A DNA stretch of 64,000 nucleotides from Rhizorhabdus phycosphaerae. Its GTDB lineage: Bacteria; Pseudomonadota; Alphaproteobacteria; Sphingomonadales; Sphingomonadaceae. Position numbers and translations under genes: made by a program. Each line of letters opens with the position of its first letter. The stretch's first letter is position 1. The stretch is taken from assembly GCF_011044255.1 (NCBI RefSeq), contig NZ_CP049107.1, positions 4,027,001-4,091,000 of the forward strand, in the 5' to 3' direction. The notes under the pieces were generated by a model. The model had not been told where the DNA came from. It did no database searches and worked only from the letters and a program-made list of their open reading frames with translations. Positions 36,014-45,182 of the stretch are shown here, in pieces.

Positions 36014-37132
36014 ATGTTCGTCGATCAATGTGACGTCGCGATCCGGGCGGGAGCCGTGGCGACAATGCTGATGCTGGCCTGGCGTCTGCTGGTCCAGCGC
36101 CGGGCAATCGGATTGCCCGCCGCCCTCTTCCTTCCGCTGTCTCTTTGCGTTGCCGGTTTCGTGATCGGCAATACGCCGACGAGGGCGATGGTCCCGGGCG
36201 GACCTGCTGGCGCCCTTGCCCACATGCTCAGCGGATTCACGGTGATCTTCCTCTGGTGGTTCTGCCTGTCCTGCTTCGACAGCCGTTTCAGGCTGCGGGG
36301 AGGCGTTCTGGGCGTTGGTCTGGTCTGGGCCGCGCTGGCCGCACTCGACCGTGGGTTGGGCGGTGCGGCATTGGCCGACGCGGGGCTGTCGCGCCTGCTC
36401 GTATTTCTCGGGCTTGCCATTGTCGGCCACCTGGTCTGGCGGTTGCTCGCGGAGCGTCGGGACGATCTGATCGAACGGCGCCACGATGCCCGGATACTGG
36501 TCACGATCCTGCTCGGCGGGATGCTGTTCATCGATCTCGCGGCCGACGGACTGCTCGGCTTCACGTGGCGACCGCTCTGGTTTGCCATGACCCAGAACGC
36601 AATGATCCTGGCATTTGGATTATGGCTGGCCGGCAGGCTGTTGACTGTGCGTGCCGATGTGCTGCGGTTCGGCATCGTCGCGGGCGATCCCCCCGCACCG
36701 GGAGAGCCGGCGGAGTATCGGACGGCACGAGACGAAATGCTGCACCGACACCTTTCTCGTCTGATGAAGAGTGAGCGCATTTTCCTTGATCCCGAACTGA
36801 CATTTGCCAGCTTCGCCGAGCGTATGGGCGCGCCGGAACGCGTGGTGCGGCGGTTCATCCATCAAGAACTGGGTCACGACCATTTCCGCGGTTTCCTCAA
36901 CCAGTATCGCGTCGAGGAAGCACGTCGATTGCTGGCTGAGCGAGGCGATGGTGACAAACTGATCGCTATTGCGCTGGACAGCGGATTCGCGTCGCTGGCC
37001 AGCTTCAATCGTGTCTTCCGCATGGTCGAGGGACGTACCCCCAGCGAGTACCGCATCGCGATCCGGCGGGAGCCATCGTCCGACAGAATCAGGACGATGC
37101 CGGCTTTTGAGGAAGGAAAAGGCGCCTTCTGA
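36014..37132 (+). CDS. Membrane-anchored AraC-family transcriptional regulator
   Basis: A 372-residue protein with about seven hydrophobic helices (residues 8-220). A C-terminal AraC/XylS DNA-binding domain (about 250-355) follows: LTFASFAERMGAPERVVRRF, RVEEARRLLAERGDGDKLIA and IALDSGFASLASFNRVFRMV. Such 7TM-HTH proteins probably sense a ligand in the membrane or periplasm. The target is unknown; the CPBP protease gene lies 59 bp downstream on the same strand and may be co-regulated. Confidence 0.85.
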   Translation: MFVDQCDVAIRAGAVATMLMLAWRLLVQRRAIGLPAALFLPLSLCVAGFVIGNTPTRAMVPGGPAGALAHMLSGFTVIFLWWFCLSCFDSRFRLRGGVLGVGLVWAALAALDRGLGGAALADAGLSRLLVFLGLAIVGHLVWRLLAERRDDLIERRHDARILVTILLGGMLFIDLAADGLLGFTWRPLWFAMTQNAMILAFGLWLAGRLLTVRADVLRFGIVAGDPPAPGEPAEYRTARDEMLHRHLSRLMKSERIFLDPELTFASFAERMGAPERVVRRFIHQELGHDHFRGFLNQYRVEEARRLLAERGDGDKLIAIALDSGFASLASFNRVFRMVEGRTPSEYRIAIRREPSSDRIRTMPAFEEGKGAF

Positions 37133-37191
37133 GGAGGCCGATGGCCGGGGCCGAGCTAGCATGCGCTCCCTGCACATGGAAAGGAGGGCGC

Positions 37192-37905
37192 ATGAACGGA
37201 CTGATTGGCCTTGGAGGGACGCTTGCGATCTTCCTCGCTTTGGGAATGTTGGCAGGATCGGCGGACCATCGGGCTTTCTCGCTGCGGTGGTTGCTGGTCG
37301 CGGCCCTACTGGTGGCCGTCAACGACGCGCTGCTCACCAACCTTTATGGTCTACTGCCCGACCTGATCGGCGGAGCGTGGAATTGGCAAGGCAAGCTGAT
37401 GGCGGCGATCGTTACATCGGCGATCGTTACGACGCCGGCGTTCGGCTGGCGCCGCGCGGGTTTCACCCTATCGCAGGAGCCCGGCAGCCTCAGGGCCGCG
37501 CTGCCGGTGGCCGCATTTTACTGCGCCTTCTTCGTGATCATCGCCATGATCTTTCCGGCCGATCCGTCGAACGGCGAGGATGTTGCCTTTCAGTTAACGA
37601 TGCCGGGCCTGGAGGAAGAGCTCTTCTATCGGGGCCTGCTGTTATGTGCGCTTGATCGGGCCTTTGCCGGTCGGACTCGATTTTTCGGCGTAGATTGGGG
37701 CTGGGGTGCCGTTCTCTCCTGCCTTCTCTTTGGAATGGCCCATGCCTTCGGTTTTTCGCATGGCGGTTTCGGCTTCGATCCTGCGACCTTTGCGCTGACG
37801 GCGATTCCATCCTTCCTCGCGGTCTGGCTTCGCCTGCGTACGGGAAGTCTGGTGCTTCCGGTCCTGCTCCACAATTTCGGGAATGCCTTTTCCCTGATCA
37901 TCTAG
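37192..37905 (+). CDS. CPBP-family intramembrane metalloprotease
   Basis: A 237-residue membrane protein of the Rce1/CAAX-protease-like (CPBP) family. The metal-site motifs are present in order: EEELFYR, FGMAHAFG and LLHNFGNA. About seven hydrophobic segments. ATG 37192 has a near-perfect AAGGAGG ribosome-binding site, which overrules an in-frame start at 37141. The substrate is unknown; bacterial members handle bacteriocin maturation, immunity or regulated proteolysis. Confidence 0.85.
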   Translation: MNGLIGLGGTLAIFLALGMLAGSADHRAFSLRWLLVAALLVAVNDALLTNLYGLLPDLIGGAWNWQGKLMAAIVTSAIVTTPAFGWRRAGFTLSQEPGSLRAALPVAAFYCAFFVIIAMIFPADPSNGEDVAFQLTMPGLEEELFYRGLLLCALDRAFAGRTRFFGVDWGWGAVLSCLLFGMAHAFGFSHGGFGFDPATFALTAIPSFLAVWLRLRTGSLVLPVLLHNFGNAFSLII

Positions 37906-37947
37906 AGGCCCTGTCCGCTGCCATCCTTCGACAGATAAAAGGATAGT

Positions 37948-37976
37948 CCCGCCGCAACGGGGAAGGCTGCGGCGGG
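37948..37976. terminator. Convergent terminator hairpin
   Basis: CCCGCCGCA (37948-37956) pairs with TGCGGCGGG (37968-37976), an 11-base loop between. On the minus strand it is followed by a pyrimidine-rich CTATCCTTTTATC, so it best fits as the terminator of the leftward gene ending at 38001; it also sits 42 bp after the CPBP gene stop. Confidence 0.6.
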
Positions 37977-38000
37977 ATTCGTCTATCGGCGAGCAGGCGA

Positions 38001-39053
38001 TCAGCCCTGGAAGGCGGGCCGGAAGCCGGGTCGGGACGGAGCCCGAACCTTTGTCGTCACGAGGCCGGCAGGCCGGGCCGCAGGCGCAGCCGCGACCGGA
38101 GCCGCCGCGGCTTCGCGTGGCGCGGCGGGGGGCGAAGACGACGCCATTCGCTCGCGCGCATCCAGGAAGCTAGCCCGCTTCAGCCTGCGGCGCAGCGACA
38201 GGAACGGGTTATCCGGGGTCGGCCCGCGATAGGCGGCCTGGGTGTGCCGGCCGAACCTCGACAGGTTGAACCCAGAGGGCAGTGCGGCGGCCGCTGCGGG
38301 CGATGCCGCCATCGCGGCCGGTGTGGGAATGGCCGGGGTCAGCGGACGTACAGGCTCCGGATCGACCGCGGCGCGCGGTGCCGCTGCGACAAAGGCCACA
38401 TCCTCGCGCGCCTCGTCCGGGCGACGGCGCCGTGTCGCGGCGAATAGCCCGCCTCCCAAGAGCAGCAGGGCGGCGCCCGCAGCCCCTGCGATGGGAAGCA
38501 TGTCGCTATCCGTCGCAGACTCGCCCGCGGGCGGTACTGCGGCAGGACGCGCTTCGGCAGAGGCGCCAAGCGTGGAAGGCGCGGCGACGGTGCGATCGGC
38601 CGAAACCGGCGCCGGGATGGGGGCCGCAGCCGGCTCACTCAGCGCGGGAGCGGCAGGCGCAGGCAGCGCCCGCGAGGCGGTCCTGGAACTGGCCTGCGTC
38701 GGGCTGCGCGGGGTCGGCGCAGTGGGAGCGGGAGGCGTGTCGACAAGCACGGCGGGAGCGGGGATTGCGAGCACAGGCGTGCTGCGAGCAATTGTGGGCG
38801 CCTGCGAGGTCATGCCTGTATCGGTCGTGACAGGGGGCACCGTCGACGCGGACGTGGTGGACTCGGTTGGCGTGGTCGCCGCGCCGGAGTCGAGCGCGGG
38901 CGGCGCCACGGGCGCTACCGGGGTGGCTGCAGCAGGGGGCGTTGGAGGCGCGGCCTCGACAGTCTCCTGCGCAAATGACGGGGTTGCGGACAGGGCCAGC
39001 ACAGCGGCAATCGCGGCGAGGCCGGGGCGGTGGGGGGTGATTGCGTACCTCAT
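38001..39053 (-). CDS. Secreted, Pro/Ala-rich single-pass membrane protein of unknown function
   Basis: A 350-residue protein with a Sec signal (MRYAITPHRPGLAAIAAVLA, then LSATPSFA-QE). About 165 residues of Pro/Ala/Thr/Ser-rich extracytoplasmic sequence, a membrane helix (LPIAGAAGAALLLLGGGLFA) with ATRRRRPDE stop-transfer, and about 130 residues of low-complexity cytoplasmic tail follow. A conserved-looking patch is NLSRFGRHTQAAYRGPTPDN with PFLSLRRRLKRASFLDARE. ATG 39053 is preferred because it gives a signal peptide; an in-frame start at 39191 would not. No function assigned. Confidence 0.65.
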   Translation of the reverse strand: MRYAITPHRPGLAAIAAVLALSATPSFAQETVEAAPPTPPAAATPVAPVAPPALDSGAATTPTESTTSASTVPPVTTDTGMTSQAPTIARSTPVLAIPAPAVLVDTPPAPTAPTPRSPTQASSRTASRALPAPAAPALSEPAAAPIPAPVSADRTVAAPSTLGASAEARPAAVPPAGESATDSDMLPIAGAAGAALLLLGGGLFAATRRRRPDEAREDVAFVAAAPRAAVDPEPVRPLTPAIPTPAAMAASPAAAAALPSGFNLSRFGRHTQAAYRGPTPDNPFLSLRRRLKRASFLDARERMASSSPPAAPREAAAAPVAAAPAARPAGLVTTKVRAPSRPGFRPAFQG

Positions 39054-39275
39054 GAACGAATAAACGTGTCCGCAACGGTATCGGGTTCGCTGATGGCGAT
39101 GAAACGAAACAATTGATCGGTCAGTTGACTGTTGATAGTTTCCAGCAATAACTTTCCATAGAGAGCAACTAGTCTCTGGATAGTCGTTCATTTACTGTTA
39201 ATCTGCGCGGTGTGTTCGGCAGGCACTGTGATCGCTATGGGTCGATCGACCTTTGCCGGGCGCTTGGGGGAGCGA

Positions 39276-40064
39276 ATGGCTGTCGTGCCACTGATTGCGA
39301 TCGGGCTGGGTATATTTTTCCTGCTCGTGATCGCCATGGAAATCGGTCTGCGGTGGCAGCGTCTCGGGGCGAGGGGCGGAGCGAAGCCGACAAAGCTTGC
39401 CCCCGTTCCGGACCATCTGTTCACGGCTATGCTGGGTCTGCTCGCGCTCTTGCTGGGGTTTACCTTCTCGCTGGCGCTCAACCGATATGAGGACCGGCGC
39501 GCGCTGGTCGTGGCCGAAGCCAATGCGCTGGGCACCGCCTTCCTGCGTGCGCAACTGCTTGAACCGGTGTCAAGCAAAGCCTTGGAAAGCTCTTTATATC
39601 GCTATGCCCAGCTGCGGGTCGACTGGTCCGAACGGGCCGAGGCGGGGCAGGACGACCCCCGGATGGCGTCGCTGCAGTCGCAAATCTGGTCCGAGGTCGG
39701 CCGGGCGATCAGGACCGACCCCTCGCCGCAGCTCACTCGCGGGCTCATGGATGCGGTCAACGAGAGCTTCGATCTGGCAGCCAGCCGGGCGGCGGCGCGC
39801 GGCGCGCATATTCCCGGTGCCGTGCTGGAGATATTGTGCCTCAGCGCCGTTCTTGCGGCGCTGATGCTCGGCTACTCTATCGCGGCATCGGGCGGGGCAT
39901 CGGGCACGCGCCACCGGCCGGCGGCGTTGCTGCTGCTTCTGCTGCTCGCTCTGGCCCTGACCATGATCTTCGATCTGGAGCGGTCGGTCAGCGGAACAAT
40001 CCAGGTCTCCCAGGAGCCGCTCAAGGCCCTTCTTTCCTCGATGCGACAGGCTCTAACTGCGTAA
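39276..40064 (+). CDS. DUF4239-like membrane protein
   Basis: A 262-residue protein with two N-terminal helices (VVPLIAIGLGIFFLLVIAME; MLGLLALLLGFTFSLALNRY) separated by a short loop. A soluble helical domain beginning EDRRALVVAEANALGTAFLR and two C-terminal helices follow. The FTFSLALNRYEDRR-VVxEANAxGTxxLR pattern is typical of the bestrophin-like DUF4239 family, of unknown function. ATG 39276 has GGGGGAG upstream. The 222-bp region before it also serves the divergent gene at 39053 and contains a possible TTGACT -35 box at 39125-39130. It overlaps the convergent selO end by 12 bp. Confidence 0.75.
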   Translation: MAVVPLIAIGLGIFFLLVIAMEIGLRWQRLGARGGAKPTKLAPVPDHLFTAMLGLLALLLGFTFSLALNRYEDRRALVVAEANALGTAFLRAQLLEPVSSKALESSLYRYAQLRVDWSERAEAGQDDPRMASLQSQIWSEVGRAIRTDPSPQLTRGLMDAVNESFDLAASRAAARGAHIPGAVLEILCLSAVLAALMLGYSIAASGGASGTRHRPAALLLLLLLALALTMIFDLERSVSGTIQVSQEPLKALLSSMRQALTA

Positions 40065-41465
40065 CGCCTCACCCATGCGACGGATCGCCTCGACCTTGGC
40101 GTGAAGGCGCGACCAATCGTCGTCGCGGTCGATTTCCGACCAGATCGCCTCCACCTCGTCGATCAGCATCGCGCAGGGTTCTGCATCCGACCAATAGGGA
40201 TGATCGAGCGAGACCACGCCCTCATAGGCGCCGATCGCCTCGCGGAACGGCGCGAAATCGTCGCCATCGTAGAGCGGATCGGCGGGAGAGGCCGCGCGCC
40301 GCTTTCCGCCGCGCCAGTCGAAGAAGAAGCGGTCGATCGAGACTTCGCTCTTCTGCAGGGCGACGTCCATCGACTGGATCAACGCGAGGTCGGGCTGTTC
40401 GCCACGTGGTGCGATGCCGAGCCGGCGGCAGAGCGCGGCGGCCACCTCGCCCTCGTACAGCTGCGGCCACATGTCCAGCGCGGGCGCCAATTCCTCGGCC
40501 TCGGCGACCAGCCGCAGCGACTTGGCGAGTTGCACGACGTCCCAGTGGATCGCGTGCGCCTGCCGTCCGAAGGCGTACAGGCCCTGTTGGTCGAAATAGG
40601 CTGCGGTGAAGGCCGGGTTCCAGTTCGGGTTGAACCGCCAGGGTCCATAGTCGAAGCTTTCGCCGGTGACGTTGATATTATCGCTGTTGAGGACGCCATG
40701 GACGAAACCCGCCGCCATGTAGCTGGCGGCCAGACGCGCGGTCCTGCGGCAGGCCAGGTCCAGAAGCTGTCCGGCGGCCGCATTCCCCGGCTGTTGGCCG
40801 AACAGGTTGACCAGCGTATAGTCGATCAGGTCGCGCATCGTCTCCGGCTCGTCGAGCGTCGCCAGCCGCTGGAAGGTACCGATGCGGATATGGCCGTGGC
40901 TCATACGGACCAGAACCGCCGACCGGGTGGGGGAGGGCTCGTCATTGCGTTGCAGCGCCTCGCCGGTCTCGATCAGCGAGAAGGTCTTCGAGGTTTCGAC
41001 ACCCAGCGCCTCGAGCATCTCCGTCGCCAGGATTTCCCGCACACCGCCCTTGAGGGTCAGCCGGCCGTCGCCGAACCGGCTATAGGGGGTCTGTCCCGAT
41101 CCCTTGGTGCCGAGGTCGAGCAGGCGCCCGCCGGGATACTCGGTCGATCCGTCGCGCAACTGGGCGAACAGGAAGCCGCGACCGTCGCCGATGTCGGGAT
41201 TATAATGGCGAAACTGGTGCCCGTGATAGCGCAGCGCCAGCGGCTGCGGCAGATTGTCGGGCAGCGGCTCGAAACGTCCGAAATGCCGTACCCATTGTTC
41301 GTCGCTCAGCCCGTCCAGTCCGACGGCGCCGTCCCAGCGCCGGTTCCGGAAGCGCAGGATGGTATTCGGGAAGTCGGCTGCGCTGACGGGAACGGCCAGT
41401 CTGTCGGCGATCTTCGCGATTTGCGGATCGGGCCGATAGGCTGCGGCTTGCGGGGCAATGGTCAT
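40053..41465 (-). CDS. selO: SelO/YdiU-family protein adenylyltransferase (AMPylator)
   Basis: A 470-residue pseudokinase-fold enzyme that transfers AMP to protein Ser/Thr/Tyr residues, linked to oxidative stress. Signatures include RYHGHQFRHYNPDIGDGRGF, LLDLGTKGSGQTPYSRFGDG, RLTLKGGVREILATEMLEAL and GFVHGVLNSDNINVTGESFD followed by YGPW. ATG 41465 (MTIAPQAAAYRPDPQIAKIA) was preferred to an in-frame start at 41504. The C-terminus ends MGEALRS and lacks the cysteine(s) found at the C-terminus of E. coli SelO, which form a regulatory disulfide there. Confidence 0.92.
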   Translation of the reverse strand: MTIAPQAAAYRPDPQIAKIADRLAVPVSAADFPNTILRFRNRRWDGAVGLDGLSDEQWVRHFGRFEPLPDNLPQPLALRYHGHQFRHYNPDIGDGRGFLFAQLRDGSTEYPGGRLLDLGTKGSGQTPYSRFGDGRLTLKGGVREILATEMLEALGVETSKTFSLIETGEALQRNDEPSPTRSAVLVRMSHGHIRIGTFQRLATLDEPETMRDLIDYTLVNLFGQQPGNAAAGQLLDLACRRTARLAASYMAAGFVHGVLNSDNINVTGESFDYGPWRFNPNWNPAFTAAYFDQQGLYAFGRQAHAIHWDVVQLAKSLRLVAEAEELAPALDMWPQLYEGEVAAALCRRLGIAPRGEQPDLALIQSMDVALQKSEVSIDRFFFDWRGGKRRAASPADPLYDGDDFAPFREAIGAYEGVVSLDHPYWSDAEPCAMLIDEVEAIWSEIDRDDDWSRLHAKVEAIRRMGEALRS

Positions 41466-41502
41466 ACGGCAATATGGGGGCTCGATAGGGTGAGGTGCAA
41501 GC

Positions 41503-42402
41503 ATGGCGGATTGGACGGACGGTCACTGGGTGTCGAAAGATGGCCTGCGGCTCCACTATCGTGACTATGGACCGGCGGAGGGGCGCCCGTCGGACGGGGT
41601 GAAACGCCCTCCGATCCTCTGCATCCCGGGCCTGACGCGCAACGCCCGTGACTTCGCACCCGTCGCGGAACGGCTTGCCGATCGCTGGCGGCTGATCTGC
41701 GTCGAGCTCCGCGGACGGGGAGAGAGCGAGCGGGCCAAGGACCCGATGACCTATGTTCCGGCCACCTATCTCGAGGATCTGACAGCGCTGATCGAACAGG
41801 CGGGGCTCGAACGCTTCGTCCTGTTCGGCACCTCGCTGGGCGGAATATTGTCGATGCTGATCACCGCGACGCAACCCGGCAAGGTGGCAGGTCTCCTGCT
41901 CAACGACATCGGTCCTGCAATCGATCCGGCAGGCCTCGTGCGGATTCGCGGCTATGTCGGCAAGGGCAGCAGCTATCCGACCTGGTTGCATGCGGCGCGC
42001 GGGCTGGCCGAGGTGCATCAGCAGGCATATCCGGATTATGGCCTCGACGACTGGATCGGCATGGCGAAAAGGCTGTTCCGGCTGACCAGCGCCGGGCGGA
42101 TCGTGGCCGACTATGATGCCGGAATTGCCGAACCCTTTCGCGTCCCGGGCAATGAGGCGCCGGGCGACCTCTGGCCACTCGCGGATGCCATGAAGCCGAT
42201 CCCCGCGCTGCTGGTGCGCGGCGAGATTTCGGACATTTTGTCGGCGGAGACGGCGGCCCGGATGGCGGCCCAGCTGCCACAGCTCGAGCGGCTCGACATC
42301 CCGCGTGTGGGCCATGCGCCGACGCTGTTCGAACCGGACTGCGTCGCGGCGATCGATCGTCTGCTTGCGCGCATAGAGGCGGCGGAAGCCGCGACGGCCT
42401 GA
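41503..42402 (+). CDS. Alpha/beta hydrolase
   Basis: A 299-residue hydrolase. The oxyanion/strand motif is ILCIPGLTRNARDFAPVAER. The nucleophile elbow is LFGTSLGGILSML, with an acidic residue in RGEISDILS and the catalytic His in RVGHAPTLFEP. The substrate cannot be assigned. Its start lies 37 bp from divergent selO and its stop 4 bp before a glycosyltransferase gene. Confidence 0.88.
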   Translation: MADWTDGHWVSKDGLRLHYRDYGPAEGRPSDGVKRPPILCIPGLTRNARDFAPVAERLADRWRLICVELRGRGESERAKDPMTYVPATYLEDLTALIEQAGLERFVLFGTSLGGILSMLITATQPGKVAGLLLNDIGPAIDPAGLVRIRGYVGKGSSYPTWLHAARGLAEVHQQAYPDYGLDDWIGMAKRLFRLTSAGRIVADYDAGIAEPFRVPGNEAPGDLWPLADAMKPIPALLVRGEISDILSAETAARMAAQLPQLERLDIPRVGHAPTLFEPDCVAAIDRLLARIEAAEAATA

Positions 42403-42406
42403 TCCG

Positions 42407-43546
42407 GTGCCCCGCCCCGCACGCATCCTTCATTGCCATTCGACCTTCATGCTGGGGGGCAAGGAGGCGCGGGCCGTTCGCCTGATGAACGCGTTCGGTG
42501 ACAAGGCTGAGCATGTCGTGTTGACGGCGGTCCCAGGCGCTCTGGCGGCACGCGAGGCGCTCGATCCCGCGATCAGCGTCGCCTTTCCCGGAGACGATGC
42601 GCCGTCCTTGCAGGGCTTGCCGGGCGTCGGTCGTTATGCGGCACTGGCGCGCTACATGGCGGATTTCGATCTCGTGCTGAGCTATAATTGGGGTGCGATG
42701 GACATCGTCGGCGCCCGCCGCCTCTTTGCGGGCCGGGGCCTGCCGCCGTTGATCCATCATGAGGATGGGTTCAACGAAGACGAGGCAGCAGGACAGAAGC
42801 CCGCCCGCATCTGGTTCCGGCGCCTGATGCTGCATGCCGCGCATCGCCTGGTCGTGCCATCGCATCGCCTGGAGAGCATCGCGCGCGCCATATGGTGGCA
42901 GCCCGCCGACCGTGTCGTGCGGATACCCAATGGCATAGGTCTGCCGTCCGAAGCCGATCTGGCCGCGCCGCTGTCCTTGCCGGGCTGTCCGCCCGTGGAG
43001 GGGCCGATCGTCGGCACGGTGGCGGGCCTGCGCCCGGTCAAGAATCTGCCCCGGCTGGTCAGGGCCTTTGCCGCGGGCGCGCCCGCTAATGCCCGCCTCG
43101 TGATCCTGGGAGATGGGCCCGAACGGGATACTATCCTCAAGGAGGTGGCGCGACTTTCGGTTTCCGATCGCGTTATTCTGCCGGGTTTCGTGCGCGATCC
43201 CGTGCGCTACATGTCGGCTTTCGATGTGTTCGCGCTATCGTCCGACAGCGAGCAATTCCCGATCTCGCTGATCGAGGCGATGGCCTGCGCCCTCCCGGCG
43301 GTGACGACGGATGTCGGCGATATCGCCCATATGGTCGCGCCGGAGAATCGGGCTTTCGTCACCCCTTGCGCAGACGAAGGCGCGCTTGCAGCCGCGTTGC
43401 GAACGCTTTTGGGAAATGCCCAGCTGCGCCGCGATGTCGGCATGGCCAATCGCAACGTCGCACTGGCCGCTTTCGAGGAGCAGGTAATGATCGGGCGCTA
43501 TCGTGCCCTCTATTGGGGAGCGATGGGGCGGGAGCCGGTCGCATAG
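42407..43546 (+). CDS. Glycosyltransferase family 4 protein
   Basis: A 379-residue GT-B glycosyltransferase. N-terminal acceptor domain begins RILHCHSTFMLGGKEARAVR; donor domain has IVGTVAGLRPVKNLPRLVRA, LVILGDGPERDTILKEVARL, VILPGFVRDP and the E-x7-E-containing SSDSEQFPISLIEAMACALP. Start GTG 42407, 4 bp after the hydrolase stop. Its sugar substrate is unknown and no other polysaccharide gene is next to it. Confidence 0.88.
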   Translation: MPRPARILHCHSTFMLGGKEARAVRLMNAFGDKAEHVVLTAVPGALAAREALDPAISVAFPGDDAPSLQGLPGVGRYAALARYMADFDLVLSYNWGAMDIVGARRLFAGRGLPPLIHHEDGFNEDEAAGQKPARIWFRRLMLHAAHRLVVPSHRLESIARAIWWQPADRVVRIPNGIGLPSEADLAAPLSLPGCPPVEGPIVGTVAGLRPVKNLPRLVRAFAAGAPANARLVILGDGPERDTILKEVARLSVSDRVILPGFVRDPVRYMSAFDVFALSSDSEQFPISLIEAMACALPAVTTDVGDIAHMVAPENRAFVTPCADEGALAAALRTLLGNAQLRRDVGMANRNVALAAFEEQVMIGRYRALYWGAMGREPVA

Positions 43547-43651
43547 GGCGCGGCAATTACCTCTCCCCAGATTTTGCGCGCATTTTTTTGGCGTTCGCAC
43601 TATAGGGCGCGAATTCCCAATCGTCCTGTTCGTGGTTTTTTGGAGGTCTCG

Positions 43652-45055
43652 TTGTTCAAAGGTCTGCGGCCGATCGTCTATGGTGGGCGCGAAGTCTGGC
43701 CCCTTATCGAAGGTGGCAAGGGTGTCGCGGCGACCAATCATGCGAGTTCGGGAGCGTGGGCCGCAGCGGGCGGTGTCGGGACGGTGTCTGCCGTCAATGC
43801 GGACAGCTATGATGCCGAAGGCAAGATCATTCCGCAGGTCTACCGCGCGCTCACCCGGCGTGACCGGCACGAAGAACTGGTCTCCTATGCGATCGACGGC
43901 GCGGTCGAGCAGGTCAAGCGAGCATTCGAGATTTCCGGCGGCAAGGGTGCCATCAACATCAACGTCCTGTGGGAAATGGGTGGCGCCCAGCGCGTGCTGC
44001 ACGGCGTGCTCGAACGCACCCGGGGCATGGTGGCCGGCGTAACCTGCGGTGCGGGCATGCCGTACAAGCTCAGCGAGATCGCGGCCTCCTACGGCGTGCA
44101 TTATCTGCCGATCGTCTCCTCGGGGCGCGCCTTCAGCGCGCTGTGGAAGCGCGCTTATTCCAAGGCGGCCGAATGGCTCGCCGCGGTTGTCTATGAGGAT
44201 CCCTGGCTCGCCGGCGGCCATAACGGCCTGTCCAATGCGGAAGATCCGCGCCAGCCGCAGGACCCCTATCCGCGGGTGAAGGCACTGCGCGACACGATGC
44301 GGCAGGGCGGCATTTCCGACGATGTGCCGATCGTGATGGCCGGCGGCGTCTGGTATCTGCGCGACTGGAACGACTGGATCGACAATCCCGAACTCGGCCA
44401 GATCGCCTTCCAGTTCGGGACGCGCCCGTTGCTGACCAAGGAAAGCCCCATTCCCCAGGGGTGGAAGGACGAGCTCACCAAGCTGGAGCCGGGCGACGTG
44501 CTGCTCCATCGCTTCTCGCCGACGGGTTTCTATTCTTCGGCGGTGCGCAATCCCTTCCTGCGCAATCTCGAGGCCCGCTCCGAGCGGCAGATCGCCTTCT
44601 CCATGGAAGCTGCCGGTGACCATCAATATCAGCTCGACGTGGGCGTGAAGGGCAAGAGCTTCTGGGTGACGCTCGGCGATCTCCAACGCGCGCGCGAATG
44701 GTATGGCCTTGGCTTCACCAATGCGCTGAAGACACCGGACAACACGCTCGTCTTCGTTACCACCGAGGAGATGAAGACGATCCGCAAGGATCAGGCCGAC
44801 TGCATGGGCTGCCTCAGCCAGTGCGCTTTCTCGTCCTGGGCGGATAATGAGAATAATTCGACCGGCCGCCTCGCCGATCCGCGCAGCTTCTGCATCCAGA
44901 AAACGCTTCAGGACATCGCCCATGGCGGCCCTGTCGATCAGAATCTGATGTTCGCAGGTCATGCCGCCTATAAGTTCAAACAGGACCCCTTCTACTCGAA
45001 CGGTTTCGTGCCGACCGTGAAGCAGCTGGTCGACCGCATCCTGACCGGCGACTGA
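43652..45055 (+). CDS. Nitronate monooxygenase-like flavoprotein with C-terminal Cys cluster
   Basis: A 467-residue TIM-barrel flavoprotein of the nitronate monooxygenase/2-nitropropane dioxygenase superfamily. Early motifs are VAATNHASSGAWAAAGGVGT and NINVLWEMGGAQRV; FMN-binding parts are GVTCGAGMPYKLSEI, LPIVSSGRAFSALWKR and VPIVMAGGVWYLRDWNDWID. It is longer than the usual 320-350 residues. The C-terminal third has a CxxCxxxC sequence (ADCMGCLSQCAFSSW), a possible metal or Fe-S site. TTG 43652 is chosen because GGAGG lies 5 bp upstream. Confidence 0.85.
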   Translation: MFKGLRPIVYGGREVWPLIEGGKGVAATNHASSGAWAAAGGVGTVSAVNADSYDAEGKIIPQVYRALTRRDRHEELVSYAIDGAVEQVKRAFEISGGKGAININVLWEMGGAQRVLHGVLERTRGMVAGVTCGAGMPYKLSEIAASYGVHYLPIVSSGRAFSALWKRAYSKAAEWLAAVVYEDPWLAGGHNGLSNAEDPRQPQDPYPRVKALRDTMRQGGISDDVPIVMAGGVWYLRDWNDWIDNPELGQIAFQFGTRPLLTKESPIPQGWKDELTKLEPGDVLLHRFSPTGFYSSAVRNPFLRNLEARSERQIAFSMEAAGDHQYQLDVGVKGKSFWVTLGDLQRAREWYGLGFTNALKTPDNTLVFVTTEEMKTIRKDQADCMGCLSQCAFSSWADNENNSTGRLADPRSFCIQKTLQDIAHGGPVDQNLMFAGHAAYKFKQDPFYSNGFVPTVKQLVDRILTGD

Positions 45056-45062
45056 GGCTGCT

Positions 45063-45092
45063 GCCGGGTGGGCGCAGGCGCGGTCACCCGGC
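45063..45092 (+). terminator. Hairpin after the nitronate monooxygenase-like gene
   Basis: GCCGGGTG (45063-45070) and CACCCGGC (45085-45092) form an 8-bp stem with a 14-base loop, 7 bp after the stop codon. No T-run follows, so this is a moderate call. Confidence 0.45.
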
Positions 45093-45182
45093 GATTACTC
45101 GACCTGGTGGGTAGAGATAAACTTTCCGCCGCCTAAGAATGGCTGGGCTTCGAATCGTCGGCGATCCGGATAAGGTCGCGGC

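Noticed and set aside
38242-39063. A long rightward Gly/Ala/Ser/Val-rich open frame
   Set aside because: Complement of the Pro/Ala-rich leftward gene; no start context and no recognisable motif.
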